NCBI GenBank assembly: GCA_016748015.1
Contig: JAAOMT010000479.1
Location: forward strand, 148,427 to 212,426
Origin: Geosiphon pyriformis
Taxonomy: Eukaryota > Glomeromycota > Glomeromycetes > Archaeosporales > Geosiphonaceae
Direction of reading: 5' to 3'
DNA: 64,000 bases
The notes below the pieces were generated by a model that saw only the letters and a list, made by a program, of their open reading frames with translations, was not told where the DNA came from and searched no databases. The position numbers and the translations under genes were made by a program. Shown here piece after piece: positions 9,675-20,900 of this stretch; the stretch's first letter is position 1; every line of letters starts with the position of its first letter.

Positions 9675-10367
9675 TCAACTCCATTCAGTGGCTGGTTCAC
9701 TTTGGCCATTGTCACTCCATGATTTTTGGTTTGTTCCCCAGATAAGTTCTTTTTCTTCTTTCCTCTTTCCTTTGTCATTCCATGAGAGTATGAGTGGCAA
9801 TTTGTTGTGGTCATTGTCGGCCCACGAGACTTGGTAAGCTTTCCAAATAGGCTTCTTTTCTTCTTCCTCCAGCTCTATCAATGGTTCCTCTCTTGATAGA
9901 ATCTTGAAGTGGCCACACATGGCTGGCACACGTGTGTGTTGACCATTAATGCTTAGTTGGAGCTCTTGCGTTGTCCAGTCCAGAACGGCATTGGTTTTGA
10001 ACAGCCAGTTATTACCAACTAGAGCTTGGTATTGAGTGGCTTCTATCACCAAGACTTTGATGGGAGTGATGATGCCATTGACTTCAAATGGGAATTCATC
10101 TATCTTGCTAATAGGCGTTTTGGTTGCTTCATCGGCTGTGAGAATTCTGGCACTGGCAGTGCGATCAACTCAGCAACCTAATTAGTCCATGAGTTGTTGT
10201 GTAATGATGCTACCTACTAAACTGCTGTCAAGGATCAATTTGATAGATTGTTCATCAACTTTGGCATCTATGTAAATCACAGTGATTAGTTTGGCTTCAA
10301 GAGTGGCTTCACTAAATAACAGCGTTATAGTTGTTTCCTCAAATTTGAATGGAAAAATAGCAGTCAA
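9675..10367 (-). pseudogene. Retropepsin-like protease region of element B
   Basis: The active-site segment SIKLILDSSLVGSIIT (10367-10182) matches element A, but the D-S-G triad reads D-S-S. Two stops follow (TAA and TGA) where A has Gln and Arg (MNQLDHRVD). The frame then continues through IEATQYQALVGNNWLF, LDWTTQELQL and MCGHF to an acidic, Trp-rich tail (10052-9675). The G-to-S change and the stops would block processing of the polyprotein. Confidence 0.7.
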
Positions 10368-10635
10368 GGACTCATCTTTAGTAATAGTAACAGGTGGGAT
10401 ATTACTGGGGAGTGGTTGTTTTTGGGCGGATTTCAGGTTATTGGCTGAGACATCTTCTGGAGAGACCAGAAGACTTAAATAGTTCTGGAAATTTGGGTTT
10501 TGGGTGACACCAGTACCCGAATTCCAAGAACGTGATCCTGATGGTGAGTTGGAAGAACTGGAGATAAATTGGTGGACAACTATTGCCGATCTCTAGTTTT
10601 GTGTGATTCTAGGTTTGGAGTGGCCTGATGTCATA

Positions 10636-12610
10636 TTAACTGAATTTTGGGGCAGTGTCTGAATTGATTGGGGTTGATAAATTACTTGGGGTTGTGGCTA
10701 ATAGATTACTGGTGGCTGTGGTTGATAAATTTGAGGTTGATATACTGGCAGTTGATAGATTGGTGGCTGTGTCATTGGCAGATAAGTAATTTGATCTTGA
10801 TTTGGGTAACAATTCGGAGTTTGAAATCTGCAATCGAGGTTTTAATATTGATTTCCCGATCATGAATTGTTGCTATAAAATCTGCAGTCTGCTCTTATGT
10901 GCTCTTGTTTACCACAGTTGTGACAAATATGTGTTTCTGGCTGCCATAGCTGATTAGGTGCTGCTAATGATGATGATGGACATGACTGATTTTGGAAACA
11001 ATTCACATTTCCTGAATTATTGCATCATTGTGGTGGTTGATAAATTGCACGATTGTCAGCTAAGTATCCCTCTAACTTCTGATTAATTGAATCACTGAAT
11101 TGTTTCAATTTAGAATCCAATTTAGATAATCTATTCATTACTAGGTTTATGGCATAAGTGTAATTGGCTTCTAATTTAGCAGATTCGAAATTTCGGGCCT
11201 GTGTGACTGCATTCTAAAAAGTAGCTAGATACAGTGAGCATATGTGTTGCAAAATACTACTGCACAAACCATGGATGAATTGATTGAGAATTTGTGGCAC
11301 TGTGAAATAATTAGCATCAATTGCTTGGATTTGTCGCAGATTTCTATGAAAGCATTCTAGATATGTGGTAACTGCTTCAGTTTCTCTTTGTTTAATTGTA
11401 GTGAAAGTGTTGGCTAATCTGTTGATGCTGTTGTTATTGCTAAAATATCTCAAAAATTCTAATTTGAAGGCGTTGAAATTTTGGGGTTTGTCGACCAGGC
11501 TTTGATACCATGAATCTGCTGTGTTCTTGAGGAAATAAAGTATGGCTTACATGGCTCTGGCATTATTTTATTCATTGGCTGTAATGGTTTTTTCTATATC
11601 ATTTAGCCAAACTTGTACATCATTCTCTTTGCCAGTGAATTTGTTGAGCTTTGTGATTGGTGCATATGCCATTTGTTGTTGTTGCTATAGTAGAAGTTGT
11701 TGTTGTTGTTGAGGTAGTACTGAGGGTGGTTGTTGAGTTTGTTGGTTTGGTATATGGATGAGCTGACCAATTGGTTCAACTGGTGGTTGATCGATGACAA
11801 TAACTGGAGGTAAGTGTTAATTAATTACTTTGGGGTTTTGATTTTGCAGTGCTTGAATATTTGGAGTTTCGATTTCTGGATTTTCTTGCTGAGTTTGAAT
11901 GTTCAGAGTTCCAAATTCCAGGTTTTTAAGGATCAGGTTTTGGTAAGTAAATTCTTAATCTTCCGATTTTTTTTTCTTTTTTTCTTCAGATAGTTCTCAC
12001 AGAGTAGTGGTTCCAAAGTCTAGTTGAGGCAGTGGTGATCAAATTCCTGATAGTGTTGGTGATTGTGACTTAAATCCTTCAAAATATTCACTATATGGTC
12101 CTAGTAGATCTGTTTTTTTTTGTTTACTTTGGAATGAAAATTGTCCAAATGTTGATATCGTATTTGATGTGGACACACTTGCTAATGTTATATTGATGAC
12201 ACTTCCCAGTGTGTAGTGATAGGATGGAGCAGTTGGTAATTCAACTCTTGTTTTCTTCTAAGTCAGTAGTTGTATCCTTTTGGGTGTTATCGCTGGTGTT
12301 TGTAGTTTTCCTTTGTCTTTACTGGCGTAAGTAATTGGATATCTTTGTTGATCTCAGTAATGATTGAGGCAAAATTGTGATTTGTTGGCAGGTTGGTATT
12401 TTGAATTAATTCTCTGTAGAAAGTTTCCCTGGCTGATTCAGTATTCACTGGTGTTTTTAACAAAGAGAAAATCTTTTTGTTGATGTAGAAATTAAAGGCT
12501 GATTCGGCAGATATATGATTGTAATTTAATCCCAAATGTTGACAATAGTGTTGAAATAGGAATTTCACAAATCCTAAATGGTTTGCTCCTATGTTTTCTG
12601 ATTCTGCCAC
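10636..12610 (-). pseudogene. Gag of element B (N-terminal domain, polyQ, capsid, CCHC knuckle)
   Basis: In minus-strand order the segments are an open N-terminal part (12610-12287, starting VAESEN just inside the PBS, with no upstream ATG in frame), a long low-complexity and polyglutamine region, and the capsid (from MAYAPITK near 11672 through SWYQSL and FLRYFSNNN to about 11040). Last is an intact CCHC zinc knuckle CHNCGKQEHIRADC near 10900-10945. The capsid has TAA codons at two positions where element A reads Trp (ANGWNN) and Gln (ALQAIL). Gag would form particles and bind RNA. Start codon and exact limits are uncertain because of frameshifts. Confidence 0.75.
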
Positions 12611-12652
12611 TTTTGGATGGTGTTTGTTGGTGCTGGTTTTCTATAAGATTAT

Positions 12653-12670
12653 ATCTCACAAAGAGCACCA
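12653..12670 (-). other. Primer binding site of element B
   Basis: The minus strand reads TGGTGCTCTTTGTGAGAT two bases inside the 5' LTR. It starts with TGG, complementary to a tRNA CCA end. I cannot name the tRNA. Confidence 0.75.
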
Positions 12671-13300
12671 AATGTTACAGATGACAATTTTTGGTATTGA
12701 ATTAAATACGAACCTATAACTTGATGCTCAAAGCTATTCTTGTTGTCAATGATCTGAAGATTTGGTATCTGAAGGTTTTGTATCTGAAGGGTTTGGTTGA
12801 GTTTTTTGTATAATAAACAGAGATTCAATGGTAATAGATTTTTTCATAGCTTCTCAAAACCGCAGTTTTGTCAATTTTTTTCTTAGCTTGATGGCTGGTA
12901 TTCCTCCTAATAAGCTATCTTCAATCAAGTATTTTATTCTTATTTCTGAATTTTTTACCAATCATGTTTATCCTAACATCAGTGCCCCATGTGTTAATCT
13001 TCAATAGAGTTAGTATACAACAATAAAATCAAAGCAAGAAAATAAAGAAAAAAAAATAAAATAAAGAAAAAAAAAAAATAAGACAAGACGATTTGCAAGT
13101 TAGTATTTCGTTAATAGCCATGATCAAGAGCTATTTTTCCAGTGTGGTTAAGTATCAATTATTATCAACATGAAGTGTTGATAGTAGAAATGGGTTTGAG
13201 ATAACAAAATAGTTATTTATTAGATGATTATAATTTGGAAAGTGGCTTAGATTAAATTTAAAACTAAGAGATCTGTCTTTTCAGCTTCTAATCCTGCTGC

Positions 13301-13308
13301 TATATATA
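13301..13308 (-). promoter_or_regulatory. TATA box in the element B 5' LTR
   Basis: TATATATA is conserved in all three LTR copies (13301-13308, 4057-4064, 14957-14964) in the same sequence context. On the minus strand it lies downstream of the U3 repeat array, so it is the likely core promoter. Confidence 0.7.
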
Positions 13309-13339
13309 CATAATTGAGATTCCTCAATTCCTTGATTCT

Positions 13340-13495
13340 TTACAACAGGAATCTTAGAATTTCTGGAAGCCTGCAATTCCTGGAATCTTGCAATTCCTTT
13401 GAAAAGAATCCTGGAATTTTAGAATTCTGCAATTCTTTGTCAGGGAATTCTGAAATTCTTGGAATTCTGCAATTCCTGAGAGGAATCCTGGAATT
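13340..13495 (-). repeat. U3 array of CTGCAATTC / GGAATTC units in element B LTR
   Basis: Units containing TGCAATTC start near 13371, 13388, 13427 and 13467, with a spacing of about 40 bp for the last three. The same array is at 4127, 4166 and 4206 in the 3' LTR, again 39-40 bp apart. GGAATTC-type palindromes fill the spaces. The array lies upstream of the TATA box on the minus strand and may hold regulator sites. Confidence 0.7.
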
Positions 13496-13568
13496 CCATA
13501 TTTACTACATCTACTTTTGATTGGCTAATAATCATGCTAATATATTTCCTATATTTCTATAAGTAGCA

Positions 13569-14378
13569 TTATGGTTTCAATTTCCGAGTTTTCTGTGATC
13601 AGATTCTGGTAAGTAAATTCTTAATCTTCAGATTCTTCTTTCTCTTCTTCTTCTTGTTCTTCTTCTAAATCTGTTACTTCCCAGAGACTTGCAGTTCCAA
13701 AATCTGGTTGAAATAGTGGAGATCAAAGTCCTGATGGCATTGGTGATCACGACTTAAATTCTTTGAAATATGCGCCATATGGTCCTAAAAGATCTTCTTT
13801 TTTTTATTTACTTTGAAATGGAAATCGTCTAAAGGTTGATGTCACATGTAATGTGGACGCGTCTGTTGATGTAATATTGATGGCGCTTCTGGGTGTATAG
13901 TGGTATGATGGTTTTGTTGGTGATTCGACTCTAGTTTTCTTTAAGTAGGTGGTTGTATCCTTTGAAGTGTTACTGCTAGTGTTTAATTTTTCTTTGCCTT
14001 TGTTTGCATAGGTAATTGGATATTTTTGTTGAGTGTGAATTTCAATTTCTTTATTGATTTCAGTGAGGATTGCTGTGAAATTGTAATTTGTTGATAGACT
14101 GGTATTCTGGATTAATTTGTTGTAGAAGTTTCCTCTAGCTGAATCGGTTTCTACTGATACTCCTAGTAAATATGAGATTTTCTTGTTGCGTAAAAATTGA
14201 AAGCTAATTTTGTTGATAAATGGTTGTTGGTTAATCCTAAATGTTGACAGTAGTGTTGGAATAAGGATTTCGCAAATTCTAAATAGTTTGTCCCTGTTTT
14301 TTTAGATTCTGCCACTGTTTAAATAGGTGTTGTTGGTACTGATTTTCTGTAGGATTATACTTCACAAAAAGCACCAAA
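13569..14378 (-). pseudogene. 5' interior of element A: leader and N-terminal gag
   Basis: The sequence is collinear with 11920-12672 of element B. It carries the same gag N-terminal domain (start region near 14315, CAGAATCTAAA in place of B's VAESEN codons), but it is broken by frameshifts and stops. The degraded primer binding site (14361-14376, ending GCACCA on the plus strand) is next to the LTR. The segment is cut at 13569 by the insertion of element B. Confidence 0.75.
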
Positions 14379-15243
14379 TATTACAGATGATTATTTGGGG
14401 TCTCAAGTTAAATAACAAATCCGTAATATAGTGCTTGGTTGATATTTTGGTATTGATATCTGAAGGTTTTGTTATTGAGTTTTTTGTATAATAGACAGAG
14501 AGTGAATTGATGGTTTTATCTGTAGCTTCCCAAAACCACAGTTTTATCAAATATTTTTCTCAGCCTAGTGGCTGGTAATCCTCCTAGTAAGCTATCCTCA
14601 AGTCTATGAGTGTTCTATCCTTGTTTCATAGGTCTTTTATCAGTCACTATGATGTCTATATCTCAGCACTTTTAATCCTCAATCAATTAGTATACAACAA
14701 TAAAAATCAAAAAAAGAAAAGAAAATAAAATAAAATAAAATAAAAAAAGGAGCCAAGACAATGCACAAGTTAATATTCCATCAATAACTGTGATCAAGAG
14801 CTATTGTTACTGTGGGTTTAAGTATCAATTACTATCAACATGAAGTGTTGATAATGAAGAGTAGATTTGAGATAGTGAATAATTATTTATTAATATTTGT
14901 GATGTAAAAGGTTTTTAACTGATGGATTCTGCTTTTTCTACTTCTAACACTACTGCTATATATACATAATTGATGTTTTACGAGATTGCTCACATTTCTG
15001 AGTGATGTGTTATGATTTCTTGAGTAATGCTCACATTGCTGAGCAATATGCTCTAATTTTCTAACATCACTCCACATTGCTGAGTGATGTGCTGTGTTTT
15101 TTGACATTGCTCCACATTGCTGAGCAATGTGCCATGATTTCTGACATTGCTCTATATTGCTGAGCAATGTGCTTATGTGTTAACTACTACTCACTTATTG
15201 GTCTACTATTTTCTATATCTGTTTTTTCTTTTTATAAGTAACA
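14379..15243 (-). repeat. 5' LTR of element A
   Basis: The LTR starts TATTACAG (decayed TGTTACAG) and ends GTAACA at 15243. The inner two thirds align with the element B LTR, including the A-rich tract (14700-14750) and the TATA box at 14957-14964. The outer third (U3) is different: a palindromic array replaces the GAATTC array. The LINE sequence starts directly at 15244. Confidence 0.88.
14991..15171 (-). repeat. Five 19-bp palindromes at 40-41 bp spacing in element A U3
   Basis: Copies of CACATTGCTGAGCAATGTG or close variants start at 14991, 15032, 15073, 15113 and 15153. Each is an almost perfect inverted repeat around a central base. The array lies upstream of the TATA box (14957-14964) on the minus strand, so it is placed like a promoter enhancer with dimeric regulator sites. 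Confidence 0.85.
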
Positions 15244-17897
15244 GTGAAGCAAGTAGTGTGAGTGGTCTGTTGGACTTGAAAAACATGAAAAATACTGTCA
15301 CTAAAGAAACTAGTTACGCTGACTCAGACAATTCTGTGGTCAATAACATGAAGGACAATATCACGCCCAGGAAAATGCACACTTGCATATATGTGTTAAG
15401 TTAACCTCTGAAAGCTTTTTTGTTTGACGTTTTAAGTGGTAATAAGAATATGGTAGCTTTTCTACCTCCTAAATTCAAAAATTCTAATCAGCTGCTGAGT
15501 ATTAAGTCATGTGTTTCAGAAAAAAAAAACTTTGAGCCAGTCAAATCTTTTGTATTGGATATTGAGCTATCTGCTGTGCCTGGAAAAACAAACAGTGATA
15601 AGTTAATTGCAATCAAAAAATTTTTTTATTAAGTAGATGGTTTTGGGGGAGCTTCTACTCCTTCAAAATTCCCAGGAATCATCAGATCCTTCTTTATTTC
15701 TGAGTTGAGTCTTAACAAGGCTAAAAAATTGACAGTTTGTGAGAAAATTTTAATAAATAATGATGTTAGAAAGTTGAACATTGTTACCAGTAAAATTTTA
15801 GCTATTAATTAGCATATATTATTATTTTGATTATCACTTATTATTTAATCAAATTATTAAATATCATTACTTAATCAATAATTTGATTTGTACTCTAGAA
15901 ATTAAGATAATCAAATTACACAATACCTTAAATCTTTTAACATAGTCAAAATTTGCCGAAATTAATAAAAATTTGCCGAAATAATCAATAGTTCAGTGAA
16001 ATAACTTGTAAATTTGCCAAAATGTATCTTTAGTTCACCTAAATTGTAGCAAAAAGAAAAGTACAAGTTCAAAGACTAGTACTACAACAAGTTGTATAAA
16101 AAAAGAGCTTTTCTCCTCAAGAAAATGTATTTTCTCATATCTTACTATAGTATCTTACTTTAGATATCTTAATTAAAACAAATCACTTTTTTACACATCT
16201 CAAAATAAAAATTAAATATTCGAAAACCAAATTTTTTGATTATTACACTTGAAATTTCCTCAACACAAACTAACATTTTGAAATTGATTAGCTACCAATT
16301 TCAGTAATTTGTTAATAACTTCAGGCTTGGATAGAAAACGTTTCCCTTAATAAAATTCTATTTCTTTTATATTTCTTTTATTTTTTTATTTTTTTCTTAT
16401 TACAATCATTGAGGTAGCCTACAGACGAGATTCCTGTTAAAGAGTTGACTTTTACAGCAAAGTAACTACACATTTTTTAGTGAGCTTCCAAACAAGCAAT
16501 TCCTGGGAAAGAGTTGACATTTACTACAACGTAACTACATAAAGTAACTGGCAAGGAATTGGCCATTCCACTTATAAGTCCAGCAGTTCAAATTATAGAA
16601 GATAATTTGAAGATAAATTCAGTTACTGGAGATTCAACTACTTTCTGGAAATGTAAATTTACAGCAAATTAACATTAACAACATTCAAGAAAAGAAACCA
16701 AAAACCTCCAGTAACAGTGTTCATTCAAATCAGAAAATAATTGTCAAGAAAATTCCAGTAGATCTTCTTAGATCAGCAGTTGAGTCAGTTTTTACTAAGT
16801 TTGGTAAGATTGTGTCAATCAAGATGCAATTGATTGGTTTGTGGCAAAAAGCTTTGGTTGAGTTTAAGTCATCAAAGGTGGCTAGTTTGGTTGCTTCTAA
16901 ATGGTCAGTTCTCATGAGAAAGGATTCTGTGTAGATGGCATTGGCTGTTAAAGATAAACAATCTTGGGTATTTAGAGATCAGCATAAGGCCTTGCTCTAT
17001 ACTTTACCAGTTGGCACTACTGTTCATGATTTGTCTGGTTTACTTGATTCATATGGTGAAAAGACCTGTTTGATTGGTTGCAATCCTAGTTCTTATGTTT
17101 GTGACAGATGTGCTGTGGTTTGTTTGGCTGATGAGGAATCAAAGTTGGCTGTAATTGGTTCTATTCCGGTTTTTAAGAGTGTGAATTTGCGATGAACTGG
17201 TCTTTCTCTGGCTTGCTGTGCCAAATGCAAACAAATTGGTTACATCTTTGATGCATGTTTGTCTGGTGAGATTTCTGGAATTCGTGGAAAGTGGATGGTG
17301 ACTGACCAGGATCAGGTTTGTCTGGCTAGTATCTATAAGAAAAAACATGCTTCTATTGCCCATTCAGTTTTTTTTGGTGATAGAACTTGGGCTCAGGTAG
17401 CTGGTAGTTTATCTTCTCATGTGGCTTCTTCAGTTTTTTTTGGTACTAGTCTGTTCCTTGTTGCTGAGATCTCCCTATTTGCTTCTGCTTTGTCTGGCAA
17501 TTGTGACATATATAGTTGCTTGGCTTTTTTGGAACGCTTTCTAGAACTTTTGGCTGATCAGGTTTCTGGTATTTTGGAGAAATTGGGTTCCATAAATTTA
17601 GTGCTTTTGGCAAATACATCTGATGCTTATTCTCTGGCAGTTCCAGTGTTTGTGGTTTCAGGTTTGGATTTAAATATGGTATTGAATGATGCTTTAGCAA
17701 TTCCCAACTCCTCTACTCCTGTCATTAGTAATACAGCTCTCATTATAAGTCCAAGTAGTTCTAAAGTTTTGACTACCAAAATTGGTGGTTTAGAATCCAA
17801 GATGGTGGCTTTGGAGATTTTGGTTGAATCTGTTTTGGAAAAATTGAATTGTTTGTGCTTAGGTTTGGGTTTGTTGGCTGCCTTTATTTCTCAATAA
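15244..17897 (+). pseudogene. LINE ORF1: RRM-like and CCHC nucleic-acid-binding protein
   Basis: Segments in order are SEASSVSGLLDLKN at the start, FVLDIELSAVPGKTNSDKL, then FGGASTPSKFPG and a break by inserted DNA. The frame resumes with KELAIPLISPAVQII and an RRM-like stretch (IPVDLLRSAVESVFTKFGK, 16750-16815). A knuckle CCAKCKQIGYIFDAC follows near 17215, in which the zinc-binding His reads Tyr (CAC to TAC type change). The C-terminus is a Ser/Val-rich and Leu-rich tail ending at 17897. ORF1 proteins of LINEs bind their own RNA and act as chaperones. In-frame stops lie at 16933 (TAG), 17193 (TGA, Trp expected) and 15630 (TAA, Gln expected). Confidence 0.8.
15800..16400 (+). repeat. LTR-like AT-rich block inserted in LINE ORF1
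   Basis: ORF1 coding stops after about 15810 and resumes near 16410. The block holds no ORF. It has ATTAATCAAATTATT-type runs, two ATTTGCCGAA motifs (15951 and 15971), a TATA-like GTATAAAAAAAG near 16095 and a T-rich right end. The order (AT runs, TATA-like box, T-rich end) resembles the AT-saturated blocks at 25250-25775 and 26630-26935, so I think it is a solo LTR. Its exact ends and strand are not certain. Confidence 0.45.
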
Positions 17898-17921
17898 GTG
17901 TTTTGGTTTAGAAGATTGCCA

Positions 17922-20900
17922 TGTGCAATGTAAGAGGCATGAACAATTCTATGAAACAGGAAGATATAATTCATTGGCATAAGGAGACAAACAATTTTAT
18001 TTTTATTGTTACTGAGACCAAATTAAAAGGTAAAATTTGCCCATGAATTATAAATAAGTTTGATGGTATCTGGGTGTTTACTTCTGGTTTGAATTCTGGT
18101 CATGTGGGCTCTGGCGTTGTGATTGTTATGGACATTTCTTTAGCAAAACATGTGTGCAAAGTTTCTGAGATGCCTGGTGGGTTACTGTCTATTAAGTTGC
18201 TTTTCAAGAATAAACTTTCTGTGTCTATTTTGGGATTATATGCTGGTGCTTCTTCAACAGTTCAGTTCTCTCAGGCTGATAAAGTCAACTTTCTCATTGC
18301 TAAGGCTGTTAATAAATCTTTTTTTGTTGTTTTGGATGGTAATTTCAATGAGAATGGTTTACATAAAAGTGTGAGTTTTAAAAGATGTCTAGACTTGGGG
18401 CTGGTTAACTCTTTGTCAGGTAGCCCAGTAGTGAAAAGTTCTACATGGAAAAATTCGAAAGGTGTGAAAAAAACAATTGATTTTGTGCTAGTTTCATTTA
18501 ATTTGGTTAATGCAGTAGTAGATCACAATGTTGTGGATGTGAGCAAACATTTCAACACTAATCATTGGGCAGTTTCTGTTTCTGTAAGCCTGGGTGGTCT
18601 GCTGGATACTTAGTTAAACTTTCTTCATAGTCAGGCTAATAGAGATTGTTGGAAGTTTGATTTTAGGGGTGCTGATGACATTAAATAGAAAAGTTTTAAA
18701 GATGCCACTTCAGTCAATGCTGATATGTTTGCCAATGAGTTTGAAGCTGCTGTACAACTCTCAAATTTGGATATTATGTAGAATGTTTTGTGCAAAATAA
18801 TGACTCTTTCAGCTAATGAGATATTTAGGAAGAAATGGTTCAAAGATTTTGATGGAGTTTTCATCAGAGATTCTTTGAGATTTCATAAGCTAGAGTTGCT
18901 AGTGTCTAAGCTGGTTAAGGCTTTTCACTTAGTCTCTAATGTGGAATTTGCTTCATTGTTGGATATGTGGTGTGGGATTGATACTGATAGTGCAGCAGTA
19001 ATAAAGTCTTTATTTCTTTTAGGTTCCAATTTTGACACGATTTGCTTGGCTCTGATTAAGGTGAGGAAATCTTACCACTTTTCTAAGTTGCTGGAATTCA
19101 GGCATGCTGAAAAAGTGTGTATCAAGGCAGCTATTAATAAGAAAATAGAGAGCTTTGAATCAGACAAGGATTATACCATTAGGAGTGTTTTGGAGTGCTC
19201 CTTTTACAAGGTGGTACTGGATTATCTGGTAGTAGGTAACGAATTGGTATTGGAGCCAATCCTAGTTAAATCTAGAGTGGATAGGATCATGAAAGGTTGA
19301 ACCAAGAAGTGCAGAGTAATGCCTGACATTTCAGATAAATGGTCCTGCCAATACCGGCCTTTGGAGTATGTTTTCAATGATGCTTTTTCTAGTGTGATGT
19401 GTCCTGTTGGTATTGATAAATTGCTTGGTGTGGTTTCTAATCTTTCTGAGAATAAAGCTGCTGGTCTCTCTGGGATTTCGAATGAACTCTGGAAACATTG
19501 CAATAAATCAGTTTTGGATATGCTTTTGGTGCTTTTGAATTCTTGTTTGATCTGCGAATCAGTATCCAGTGCTTGGAAGGAAGCTTGGGTTTTGATAATT
19601 CCTAAGTCATATGAGTAGGATAGAGTTCTCACAAACATCCAACCTATTGTTTTGATTGAAACTGCCTGCAAGATTCTTTTTAAAATTCTCTTAAATAGAA
19701 TCTTGTCAGCATGTAGTATTTTTGATGTTTTGCGTGGGGACAATTTTTCAGTCCTAAGGGGTACGACAATGCAGTCACCCATTTTTGCCATTGGTTCAGT
19801 GGTTGAAGATGCTTTGGAGAAGGGTTATAAACTCTGGTTGGTCTTGCAGGACATGTGGAAGGCTTATGATTCTGTTGGGTGAGAGCATCTTTGAAACAGT
19901 TTGGTTAGGATAAAGATGTGTAGCAAGTTCATTAGGTTTTTTGGTGGTATTTATAATGATTGCATTAATAGAATTATAACAGATTTTGGTTTGACAAATG
20001 AATACAGAATGCACGATGACTTGGACTAAGGGAAAGTGTTCTTGCCACTTCTTTGGCACATATTTTATGATCTTCTTCTGTATGAGGTCAAAAGACAGGC
20101 AGATGGGTGTGGATATAGGTTGAATTTTTACTTTATTTCTGAATGTGGTCGTGCCAAATTTTGGGCTGGTCTCTCCTCTTTTTTTGCTGTAAGTGCCTTT
20201 GTTGATGATACTATATGGATTGGCAGCAGTCAAAGTGCTACACAGTATATTCTCAATATTGCTAGTGAATTTTTTGATATCAATAATATTTCAATTAATA
20301 ATAATAAGACTGTGGCCATTCTCATCAATTGCAAGGTTGCAGATTCTTTTCTGTTAATCAGTGAGTTATCTATTTTTATTGCCAAGAAAGAGGAATTGCA
20401 TTACTATTTAGAGATCTATCTGTCAACTGAGGGTTTTTTCAAACCTAGCCTGGCCAAAGAACATTCTGATGTCCGGTTTTTTGCTAATCTGGTCCTCAAA
20501 AAGACAGTATCTGATAAGCAGTTTTTGTATTTGGTTTCAGCAGTCCTCTTTCCTATCATTGGTTATAGAACACAATTCAGTTATGTTCTTGTCAGTGCTT
20601 ATAAGAAGTAGGACACTTTAATTCATAAGAGCTTGAAATCTAAATCTGGCCTGCTGCATGACTTCCCTAATAATACAATTCATTATTTTTCTCTGTATGG
20701 TTTGAAAACTTTTGAACAGATTCAGGCCGAGAATAACTCAGCTTCAGTCATTTCTTTCACAAACTCTATTGGTATTTTGGGTCATCTATTTTCTTACCAG
20801 TCACATGATTTTCAGGTCCTCTGCTGGCATCCACTTCACTCTTTGCAGTATTCAGTTCATGTCAAGATCAACTTTCTGAATAATTTTCTGGTTGGTATGA

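Larger units (their letters stand above)
3848..13568 (-). mobile_element. Ty3/gypsy-like LTR retrotransposon B with dUTPase, nested in element A
   Basis: The 9.7-kb element reads on the minus strand. It has a 5' LTR at 12673-13568, PBS at 12653-12670, gag, protease, Cys-rich linker, dUTPase, RT, RNase H, integrase and tail, a PPT at 4311-4322 and a 3' LTR at 3848-4307. LTR ends are TGTTAC...GTAACA type, with TATTAC at 3848 and GTAGCA at 13568 after decay. The RT-RNase H-integrase order puts it with Ty3/gypsy. Flanks TTTGG (3843-3847) and TTATGG (from 13569) resemble each other but are not a clean target duplication. Many stops and changed catalytic residues make it non-autonomous. Confidence 0.9.
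12673..13568 (-). repeat. 5' LTR of element B (896 bp)
   Basis: The LTR starts TGTTAC and ends GTAGCA (GTAACA in the 3' copy), so terminal inverted repeats of six bases are nearly kept. On the minus strand, U3 carries a GAATTC-rich array, then a TATA box (13301-13308), then R/U5 with an A-rich tract near 13030-13080. The 3' LTR copy is 3848-4307. R/U5 is also shared with element A's LTR, while U3 is not. Confidence 0.9.
1..15243 (-). mobile_element. Ty3/gypsy-like LTR retrotransposon A, split by element B and cut by the left window edge
   Basis: Element A reads on the minus strand. Its 5' LTR is 14379-15243, its 5' interior is 13569-14378, and its remaining gag, protease, Cys-rich linker and dUTPase lie at 3847 down to 1. 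RT, integrase and the 3' LTR would lie left of the window. The two parts belong together because 3760-3847 matches element B around 11850-11915, and 13569 onward matches B from about 11918. Neither side repeats or skips more than a few bases of the B counterpart. Element B (3848-13568) therefore sits in a single gag break of A. The joining is an inference from this alignment by eye. Confidence 0.8.

Noticed and set aside
3843-13574. Clean target-site duplication around element B
   Set aside because: The flanks TTTGG and TTATGG are similar but not identical at any 4-5 bp register, so I do not claim one.
14991-15171. CRISPR-like array
   Set aside because: The regular 40-bp period with a palindromic unit recalls CRISPR, but it lies in a retrotransposon LTR of a eukaryote, the units are imperfect, and the spacers are related to one another.
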